Below are positions 6,488 through 11,672 of a stretch of 11,672 bases of DNA, piece after piece. The stretch is from assembly GCA_028289745.1 (NCBI GenBank), contig JANQOD010000068.1, forward strand, positions 1 through 11,672. Reading direction: 5' to 3'. Every line of letters starts with the position of its first letter. Positions within the stretch are counted from its first letter, which is position 1. The notes under the pieces are model-generated. The model made no database searches. It was not told the origin of the DNA and was given only the letters and a program-made list of their open reading frames with translations. This DNA is from Allomuricauda sp. Lineage in GTDB: Bacteria; Bacteroidota; Bacteroidia; Flavobacteriales; Flavobacteriaceae. The position numbers and the translations under genes are program-made.

Positions 6488-7282
6488 CTAGCGGTTTGCA
6501 AGAAGTTCTGTCAAAGCGACGAATTCATATCCCCTTGAAGAGAGTACTGCGATGAGTTTTGGTAAACGATGGTAAAACTTGTCTGTTCTGCTCGGGTCGG
6601 TGCCGATGTGGATGAGCAACAAAAACCCATTGAGGCCTGAAGCGTTATTGGTTTCAAATGCGACAATGCTATTGAATATCTCTTCACTGTTTCGATAGTT
6701 CGACCTATCGGGGGTGGTATAATCGGTATGTGAAAGCGTACCGTGCGTCATGTTGATGAGTCGAAGCCCTTGTTCTGTTGTCCATGCGCTGATGGTTCGG
6801 TTGTACCACTCATACGGTGGCAGGTAAAAGGGGGCCCGTTCTTTCTCGATCCCGAATCGAGCCATGGCTTTGTAATTGTTCTCCAGATCGTTCACAAATT
6901 CGGTTTTGCTGACCAAAAGGCTATCCCTATTGTTCCAGTCGCAGTACAGCAAATGCTTATCAGAGTGTGCCCCAAGGTAGTGCTTGTCTTTGATCAGGTT
7001 TTTGATGGTTTCTTCAAATGCCGCATTTCGATAGAAATTTCCCGTAAAAAAGAAGGCCCCTTTTATACCATGCCCTTTCAACGTTTCCATGATGTGGCCT
7101 CCGCCGTCTGCAAATTCGTCTCCGGTAAACACCAATGTGATTTTTTTGACGGTACTGTCGCCGCGCACCACGGCACCATGGTGGTAGGTGAAATTGTCGG
7201 CTTGTTGTACGGAGGTTTTTTGTGCATTGGCCCCATGCCATAAAAGTAGTATAGACAGGCAAAGCACAGATCGAATGCACAT
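6488..7282 (-). CDS. polysaccharide deacetylase (NodB/CE4-like), secreted
   Basis: From ATG 7282-7280 the product has 264 residues and a signal peptide ending G-A-N-A-Q (cut after about residue 20). A TTG five codons upstream (7297) could also start it and would add M-K-T-A-C. NodB-homology motifs are recognisable. Motif 1 is T-G-D-E (53-56) in place of the usual T-F-D-D. Motif 2 is H-S-D-K-H (106-110), the metal-binding histidines. Motif 3 is R-A-P-F-Y-L-P-P-Y (149-157), and the C-terminal motif is L-L-L-I-H (221-225). The family removes N- or O-acetyl groups from chitin-like glycans, peptidoglycan or xylan with a divalent metal (family knowledge). The changed motif 1 keeps an acidic pair (D55, E56), so activity is plausible but not certain. 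It is the first gene of the carbohydrate cluster; the GH9 gene starts 46 bases after its stop. It may deacetylate the substrate that GH9 then cleaves. Confidence 0.85.
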   Translation of the reverse strand: MCIRSVLCLSILLLWHGANAQKTSVQQADNFTYHHGAVVRGDSTVKKITLVFTGDEFADGGGHIMETLKGHGIKGAFFFTGNFYRNAAFEETIKNLIKDKHYLGAHSDKHLLYCDWNNRDSLLVSKTEFVNDLENNYKAMARFGIEKERAPFYLPPYEWYNRTISAWTTEQGLRLINMTHGTLSHTDYTTPDRSNYRNSEEIFNSIVAFETNNASGLNGFLLLIHIGTDPSRTDKFYHRLPKLIAVLSSRGYEFVALTELLANR

Positions 7283-7412
7283 ACAGGCAGTTTTCAATGT
7301 TTAGGGAAAGGTAGTGATTTGTAATCAAAAGGAGATATGGCCATGACAGGAGACCTATTGATTTCATTAGCTGCGAGAAAGTATGTAAATTCAGCCAATA
7401 ACGACATTCTTG
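7283..7412. promoter_or_regulatory. divergent intergenic region between the deacetylase operon and the acylase gene
   Basis: These 130 bases separate the first gene of the minus-strand carbohydrate cluster from the plus-strand acylase gene, so both promoters should lie here. On the minus strand TACCTTTC, at about 7305-7312, is one base from the flavobacterial -7 consensus TAnnTTTG. I found no TTTG box at the usual distance upstream, so the exact promoters remain undefined. No strong inverted repeat is visible. Confidence 0.4.
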
Positions 7413-9584
7413 ATGAAAAAGCCCATACTACTCCTACTTTTGACGATCATGGTATCGTGCGCAACCAATATCGAACGGGCCGAGGTTGAAAAATGGAAAG
7501 CCCAAGCTGAAAATGTCACTATCATTCGAGATGATTTTGGAGTGCCGCACATCTATGGAAAAACAGATGCCGATGCGGTGTTCGGATTGCTCTATGCGCA
7601 GTGTGAAGATGATTTTAACCGGGTGGAACAGAACTATATCTGGGCCACGGGCCGATTGGCCGAGGTCGAGGGCGAAGAGGCACTGTACAGTGACCTTCGG
7701 GCCAGACTTTTTATGACCGAAGCACAGGCAAGGGAGCATTACGAAAATAGCCCCAAGTGGCTGAAAAGACTTTGTGATGCCTTTGCAGACGGCATCAACT
7801 ATTATCTGCATACCCATCCTGAGGTGAAGCCCAGATTGTTGACCCGCTTTGAACCTTGGATGCCTTTCTATTTTAGCGAAGGGAGCATAGGGGGTGATAT
7901 CGAGCGGATCTCTACCCATAAGATCAAGAGCTTTTATGAGAGTGGAATGGAAATTCCGGAAATGGAAGAACCGAAACTCGACAAGAAAACCGAAATGGCA
8001 GAACCCCAAGGGTCGAACGGCATTGCCATTTCAGGAGAATTGACACGGTCGGGCAATGCGATGCTGCTGATCAATCCGCATACCTCCTTTTATTTCAGGG
8101 GAGAGGTGCACGTGGTTTCTGAGGAAGGGTTGAATGCTTACGGCGCGGTGACTTGGGGGCAGTTTTTTGTGTATCAGGGCTTCAATGAAAAAACAGGGTG
8201 GATGCACACCTCGACCTATACCGATGTGATGGATGAGTTCAAGGAAACCATCATAAGAAACGGTGATAGCCTGTTCTATGTGTACGGTGAACAACTTCGA
8301 CCTGTCAAACAATCGAAGGTGATGTTAAAATATAAGACCGATGGGGGCATGAAAGAAAAGACCTTCCCCATGTACCATACCCATCACGGGCCGATTACCC
8401 ATACGGTCGATGAACAATGGACGGCCTCTGCCATGATGTGGGAGCCGACCAAAGCGTTAGAGCAATCTTACATCCGCACCAAACAAGATGGCTATGGGGG
8501 TTTTCGAAATATGATGGACATCCGCACCAATTCTTCGAATAATACGGTCTATGCTGATGCCGATGGTAATATCGCTTATTTTCATGGCAATTTCATTCCG
8601 AAGCGGGATACGATTTTCGATTATACCCAGCCTGTCGATGGCAGCAATCCCCAAACCGATTGGCAGGGGCCGCATACGGTCGATGAGAATATCTTGATCA
8701 AGAACCCGCCGAACGGCTGGATCCAGAACTGTAACTCTACCCCGTACACCGCTGCCCTAGAGCATAGCCCAAAGCGTGGTGATTATCCAAAATATATGTC
8801 ACGTGATCAAGAGAATTTTCGCGGGGTGCATGCCATAGCGCTCTTAAAAGACCGAAGCGGTTACACGATCGATAGCCTTATCAAACTGGCCCATGACCCA
8901 TATCTGCCGGCTTTTAGGGCTTTGATTCCGGGACTGATAAGGGCCTATGATGCAAATTCGACCCCAGAATTAAAAGAGCCGATCGAAGTACTGCGGCAAT
9001 GGGATTATAGAACCGGAACGGCATCAGTGGCCATGACCTTGGCACATTTTTATGGAACAAAGAGCTATCAAAAAGCGGAAAGGCCAAAGGGCCTATATGC
9101 CATGGAACTTGTGAAACATTGGGGCAGTGATTCTCCTGATCCTGAAAAGATAAAACTATTCACCGAGGTGCTCTTAGACTTAAAGAACCGCTTTGGCACA
9201 TGGCAAATGAACTGGGGTGATGTAAACCGTTACCAAAGGTTGAATGAAGATATTCGACAAGCATTTGACGATCTAAAACCTAGCATCCCCATCGAGTTTG
9301 CCAGTGGACGCTGGGGTTCATTGGCTGCCTATGGGGCCAGGTACCATAACAACACCAAAAAGATTTATGGTACCCGTGGCAATAGTTTTGTTGCAGTGGT
9401 AGAGTTTGGTGACAAGGTCAAGGCCAAGACCATTTTGGCAGGGGGGCAGAGTGGTGATCCTAAGTCTCCACATTTCGATGATCAGATCGGGAGGTATGCC
9501 AATAAAGATTGGAAAGATGCCGCGTACTATAAAGAAGATGTATTGAAAAGGGCAAAGCGAATCTATCGCCCAGGGGCAAAGTGA
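7413..9584 (+). CDS. penicillin acylase family Ntn-hydrolase, lipoprotein
   Basis: This is a 723-residue precursor starting at ATG 7413; an adjacent TTG at 7410 is the less likely start. The N-terminus is a lipoprotein signal ending I-M-V-S-C-A-T-N (Cys16). The alpha-chain region holds R-D-D-F-G-V-P-H-I-Y-G (39-49) and G-L-L-Y-A-Q-C-E-D-D-F (58-68), both typical of the family. In Q-G-S-N-G-I-A (199-205), Ser201 is the expected N-terminal nucleophile of the beta chain after self-cleavage at Gly-Ser. N-P-H (221-223), Y-H-T-H-H-G-P (321-327), the N-S-S-N-N-T-V-Y-A-D-A-D-G-N stretch (373-386), N-W-G-D-V-N-R and G-G-Q-S-G-D-P near the C-terminus fit the beta chain. The family hydrolyses amides such as penicillins, N-acyl-homoserine lactones or lipopeptide acyl chains (family knowledge); the substrate here is unknown. 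Lipidation suggests it is anchored facing the periplasm or surface. It is transcribed alone, away from the carbohydrate cluster. Confidence 0.92.
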   Translation: MKKPILLLLLTIMVSCATNIERAEVEKWKAQAENVTIIRDDFGVPHIYGKTDADAVFGLLYAQCEDDFNRVEQNYIWATGRLAEVEGEEALYSDLRARLFMTEAQAREHYENSPKWLKRLCDAFADGINYYLHTHPEVKPRLLTRFEPWMPFYFSEGSIGGDIERISTHKIKSFYESGMEIPEMEEPKLDKKTEMAEPQGSNGIAISGELTRSGNAMLLINPHTSFYFRGEVHVVSEEGLNAYGAVTWGQFFVYQGFNEKTGWMHTSTYTDVMDEFKETIIRNGDSLFYVYGEQLRPVKQSKVMLKYKTDGGMKEKTFPMYHTHHGPITHTVDEQWTASAMMWEPTKALEQSYIRTKQDGYGGFRNMMDIRTNSSNNTVYADADGNIAYFHGNFIPKRDTIFDYTQPVDGSNPQTDWQGPHTVDENILIKNPPNGWIQNCNSTPYTAALEHSPKRGDYPKYMSRDQENFRGVHAIALLKDRSGYTIDSLIKLAHDPYLPAFRALIPGLIRAYDANSTPELKEPIEVLRQWDYRTGTASVAMTLAHFYGTKSYQKAERPKGLYAMELVKHWGSDSPDPEKIKLFTEVLLDLKNRFGTWQMNWGDVNRYQRLNEDIRQAFDDLKPSIPIEFASGRWGSLAAYGARYHNNTKKIYGTRGNSFVAVVEFGDKVKAKTILAGGQSGDPKSPHFDDQIGRYANKDWKDAAYYKEDVLKRAKRIYRPGAK

Positions 9585-9661
9585 AGTATGGATTTCGAAT
9601 TTGAAATGATGAATGTAGCATTCAGAATTAGTAGTTATGGGTGGTAAGTTCGGGGTTATAG

Positions 9662-9719
9662 ACGAAGTAAGAAGTGGGAAATACGAAATACGAATTTAAA
9701 ATGCCAAACGAATAACGAA
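9662..9719. repeat. purine-rich spacer with five ACGAA words
   Basis: The 194-base convergent spacer 9585-9778 has no credible ORF. It contains ACGAA at 9662, 9683, 9690, 9708 and 9715, mixed with GAAGTA/GAAATA variants, so the plus strand is strongly purine-rich. The words occur at irregular spacing and do not form a clean tandem unit. Farther upstream a weak hairpin, TGAATG-TAG-CATTCA (9610-9624), lies 26 bases after the acylase stop but has no T-run. From memory, similar GAAGTA/ACGAA-rich spacers are dispersed in flavobacterial genomes; whether this is one of them cannot be checked here. Confidence 0.35.
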
Positions 9720-9778
9720 GTAGCAGTAGTAGGGGAAGTAAGCCGAAGCGAACCTGAAACCTTTGAACTTTGCAGCTA

Positions 9779-10417
9779 TCATTCAGCCTCTTTCACGACG
9801 ATCAGACTGGCCTTTGACCCTGTAGACAAGTTCCACAGGTTATTGTGTATCACATTGCCTTTGTCATCGGTGACCACGACCTGGGCAGTGTTCGGCCCAG
9901 ATGTACCTTGGTTGAGGGCCTCAAAATCCAATCGATTGAACCCTTCGACCAAATCGACATTCACCCCCCTAAAAGAACCTGAAAGCAAAATATTATATTC
10001 TATTATCTCACCATTTAGATAGACTTTGACACGGTCGCCATCAACATACTCATGGTCACGGCAGACCACTCCCACAAAACTGGCCTTGGTCTTGACATCG
10101 CCGAGGTACATATCTCCGAAATGTTTGTTCGAGCCCTTTTTCTCTTTTTCGATCACTTTTGGATCAATGACCATATCGTGACCGGCCTGAACCAATTCTT
10201 GGTCGGGCAACATCTTGATATTGGGCGTATTGTCTTTTGAGAAAGTATTTTCATCAATGACAGAGGGCATGCGAAGAACGGTACCTTGATTACTTGGTTT
10301 TACGTCCAAATTGTTCTTCTCACCGACCTTCAAGGGTTTGGTAGTGGGAATATCACCCTGTGCGAACCCTATTTGGGCCGAAAGGGCAATTAGAACTATG
10401 ACGATTGACTTTTTCAC
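9779..10417 (-). CDS. secreted protein of unknown function with conserved C-terminal beta domain
   Basis: The product has 212 residues with a clear signal peptide (M-K-K-S-I-V-I-V-L-I ... I-G-F-A-Q, cut after about residue 19). The start is GTG (10417-10415): an in-frame TAG lies directly before it and no ATG is available nearby. Residues 20-110 are polar, low in hydrophobics and probably extended. Residues 112-209 look like one compact beta domain: D-G-D-R-V-K-V-Y-L-N-G (126-136), G-F-N-R-L-D-F-E-A-L-N-Q-G-T-S-G-P-N-T-A (159-178), then D-D-K-G-N-V-I and W-N-L-S-T-G-S-K-A-S-L (195-205). I recall this C-terminal pattern from uncharacterised Flavobacteriales secreted proteins but know no function for it. 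It has no catalytic-looking cluster, so an adhesion or envelope-structural role is possible. It lies 95 bases after the metallophosphoesterase gene on the same strand and may or may not be cotranscribed. Confidence 0.8.
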   Translation of the reverse strand: MKKSIVIVLIALSAQIGFAQGDIPTTKPLKVGEKNNLDVKPSNQGTVLRMPSVIDENTFSKDNTPNIKMLPDQELVQAGHDMVIDPKVIEKEKKGSNKHFGDMYLGDVKTKASFVGVVCRDHEYVDGDRVKVYLNGEIIEYNILLSGSFRGVNVDLVEGFNRLDFEALNQGTSGPNTAQVVVTDDKGNVIHNNLWNLSTGSKASLIVVKEAE

Positions 10418-10479
10418 CTAGGTTTTGGTCGTATAATCATACTAAAATTAACAAATACCTTGCCAAGACTATGGTAAAA

Positions 10480-10495
10480 GGCTGTTAAAACAGTC
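10480..10495 (-). terminator. weak hairpin after the metallophosphoesterase gene
   Basis: On the minus strand, 18 bases past the metallophosphoesterase stop, CTGTT-TT-AACAG (10493-10482) can fold, with flanking G-U and G-C pairs, and is followed by CCTTTT. The stem is short and the loop nearly absent, so this is at best a leaky intrinsic terminator before the next minus-strand gene. Confidence 0.25.
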
Positions 10496-10512
10496 AAATT
10501 TTCGATGAAGCA

Positions 10513-11415
10513 TCAATTTTGGATATAATCGACCAGTTTTTCAGGCCCCTCGAGCAAAACACGCACGATTTGCAGCGTGCCATCAGGTTTGGTGGCAATG
10601 TGCCATTTAATCAGTGAGATACGTCCGTTTTCAATTTCAATTCCCGTAATGCTACGAGGATGCACACAACTGCCATCGTTGAAAAAGGGAATTTGTCCGG
10701 GTTCTGGAAAGCGGGGACGATGTGTATGCCCCGCAATGGTGATTTTCAGGTCATGGCCCAAGATCCAACGTTTGATGCGTTTTTCGATACGGATGAGCTC
10801 TTTATAGTTTTTTGCCGGACTGGTGGGATCGGCAATGCCCCAAACTTGAAGGGGTTTCCAAAGTACCCGAACCAAAAAGCGGCCTATTCGCCAGCAGACA
10901 TAGTTCCACCAATCGGCCTGGTGCCCATGGGCACAGAAAATCTCTTGGCCCGTTTGGGTATGTTTCAGTAACAGAGCCTCATGGTATTGAATGTTCTCAA
11001 AAAGCTCTTTGTCTTTTCCTTCGATGGGTTCAAAGTAGTGGTAGAGATGTTTTTCGACATAGTCTTTACTGCGATAGACCATATCATGGTTGCCCCATAC
11101 CATATGCAACCGATTTTCTAAATGGTATCGGCGCAAAAGCTGAAAGACATTTTTATGGGCCTCAAAAATGGACTCAAAGTGCAGATTTTCCCAAAGCTCG
11201 TCGCCATCGCCCAATTCACAATAATGGAACCCCTCTCTGTAGTAATGGTTCAGGGCATGAAAATAAATGTTTCTGTTGTTGGCAAATTCGTCAGCAAAAC
11301 TATTGTCTCCCCTGTGACAGTCGCTGAAAAAAATAAACTTTGAAGTATCATCAAAAACAATGGATTTGGCATTTTTGTAGGCTCGGTTCAAGCGCGAATT
11401 TGATGACATTTTCAT
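10513..11415 (-). CDS. calcineurin-like metallophosphoesterase
   Basis: This 300-residue cytoplasmic-type protein has no signal peptide. All metal-ligand blocks of the calcineurin-like superfamily are in order: S-D-C-H-R-G-D (31-37; D32, H34), L-G-D-G-D-E-L-W-E (68-76; D70 and its neighbours), G-N-H-D (108-111), A-H-G-H-Q-A-D (162-168; H163/H165) and G-H-T-H-R-P-R-F (229-236; H230, H232). These bind two metals, usually Mn or Fe, and support phosphomonoester or phosphodiester hydrolysis (family knowledge). A helical, partly hydrophobic insert rich in Trp/Arg (169-194) sits between the last two motifs, where LpxH-type enzymes carry a lipid-gripping lid. A membrane-lipid-linked substrate is therefore conceivable, but the S-D-C-H motif differs from the usual LpxH S-D-x-H-L. 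The start could also be the ATG two codons in (11409). It is divergent from the gene at 11524. Confidence 0.9.
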   Translation of the reverse strand: MKMSSNSRLNRAYKNAKSIVFDDTSKFIFFSDCHRGDNSFADEFANNRNIYFHALNHYYREGFHYCELGDGDELWENLHFESIFEAHKNVFQLLRRYHLENRLHMVWGNHDMVYRSKDYVEKHLYHYFEPIEGKDKELFENIQYHEALLLKHTQTGQEIFCAHGHQADWWNYVCWRIGRFLVRVLWKPLQVWGIADPTSPAKNYKELIRIEKRIKRWILGHDLKITIAGHTHRPRFPEPGQIPFFNDGSCVHPRSITGIEIENGRISLIKWHIATKPDGTLQIVRVLLEGPEKLVDYIQN

Positions 11416-11487
11416 TTCTTTCCTTAAATATCCAAAAAAAGCTCAAAACCCTTAAAGATTCCCTTAACAAAACTTTGCCCAAACTTT

Positions 11488-11501
11488 TTGTAATTTTACA
11501 A
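11488..11501. promoter_or_regulatory. palindrome TTGTAA-TT-TTACAA in a divergent promoter region
   Basis: This perfect 6-bp inverted repeat around TT lies 22 bases before the ATG at 11524 and 72 bases upstream of the metallophosphoesterase start. Its TAATTTTA core (11491-11498) resembles a flavobacterial -7 element (TAnnTTTG) with one mismatch. A TTTG at 11474-11477 is only 13 bases upstream of that core, which is too close for a standard -33 box. It may be a promoter core, an operator or chance in AT-rich DNA. Confidence 0.25.
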
Positions 11502-11523
11502 GTCCAACCAAGACCAATACGGT

Positions 11524-11672
11524 ATGGAACAGTGGTATACAGGCGAAGCACCCTTGATTCAATTGGTCAGTTTCAACAAATTGTTGCAACACTACGATGA
11601 CCAATTGAAGAGCAAGGACAAGAATCTTGCCCAACGGGCGAAACAGGTGCTTGATGCACAAGCACCATACCC
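11524..11672 (+). CDS. N-terminus of a protein cut by the window edge, possibly a Bacteroidota GAF-domain protein
   Basis: An ATG at 11524 opens a frame that stays open to the window end (49 full codons, the last base pair incomplete). The peptide begins M-E-Q-W-Y-T-G-E-A-P and continues V-S-F-N-K-L-L-Q-H-Y-D-D-Q-L, then A-K-Q-V-L-D-A. This resembles, from memory, the helical N-terminus (V-S-F-N-K-L-I-E-H-Y type) of large Bacteroidota proteins annotated as GAF-domain-containing. The domain itself would lie beyond the window, so the assignment is tentative. Coding character is good: amphipathic helix, no stop, and an upstream AT-rich intergenic region. Confidence 0.6.
   Translation, partial: MEQWYTGEAPLIQLVSFNKLLQHYDDQLKSKDKNLAQRAKQVLDAQAPY

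Noticed and set aside
7434..8009. A 191-codon minus-strand ORF inside the acylase gene.
   Set aside because: Antisense shadow of a well-supported Ntn-hydrolase gene; rich in His/Phe/Arg without motifs.
9610..9624. Hairpin TGAATG-TAG-CATTCA after the acylase stop as a terminator.
   Set aside because: AT-rich six-base stem and no T-tract on either strand; too weak to call.
10812..11327. A 171-codon plus-strand ORF opposite the metallophosphoesterase gene.
   Set aside because: Shadow ORF; the minus strand carries all five metal-binding motifs in order, and the plus peptide has no recognisable features.

Overview
The window looks like chromosomal DNA of a marine-type member of the Bacteroidota, most likely the Flavobacteriaceae (inference). 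The grounds are the protein families present, the many exported lipoproteins (Cys after a short hydrophobic leader, followed by Ser/Glu/Lys), the lack of strong Shine-Dalgarno sequences, and a KorB-type 2-oxoacid:ferredoxin oxidoreductase beta subunit. I see no rRNA, tRNA, CRISPR array or insertion sequence. No gene-free stretch exceeds 300 bases; the longest, about 270 bases at 1351-1621, holds a probable gene relic.

Layout. (1) 2-463 (+): C-terminal part of a KorB-like subunit. (2) 556-1350 (-): an AT-rich orphan lipoprotein with YD-like strand repeats. (3) 1622-7282 (-): a same-strand carbohydrate cluster. In transcription order it holds a NodB/CE4-like deacetylase, a GH9 endoglucanase-type hydrolase with an N-terminal Ig-like domain, a DUF2961/GH172 lipoprotein and an MFS sugar:H+ symporter. 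A coding-like remnant without a start codon (about 1458-1622) follows the transporter. A possible 31-codon ORF fills the gap between the GH9 and DUF2961 genes. Two dyad-symmetric elements lie in front of the transporter gene. (4) 7413-9584 (+): a penicillin-acylase-family Ntn-hydrolase lipoprotein, divergent from the carbohydrate cluster. (5) 9585-9778: a purine-rich convergent spacer with repeated ACGAA words. (6) 9779-10417 (-): a secreted protein of unknown function with a conserved C-terminal domain and a GTG start. (7) 10513-11415 (-): a calcineurin-like metallophosphoesterase. (8) 11524-end (+): the N-terminus of a large protein cut by the window edge, possibly a GAF-domain protein.

How they may work together (inference). 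The deacetylase, GH9 enzyme and GH172-type enzyme carry export or lipoprotein signals. They could de-esterify, cut and trim a polysaccharide or its oligosaccharides in the periplasm or at the cell surface. The MFS symporter would then import the released mono- or disaccharide. There is no SusC/SusD pair or regulator in the window, so this is a minimal, PUL-like set. The other genes look like unrelated housekeeping or single accessory functions. I did not find a clearly new defence or mobile system; the most interesting items are the composition and arrangement of the sugar cluster, its relics and its candidate operators.
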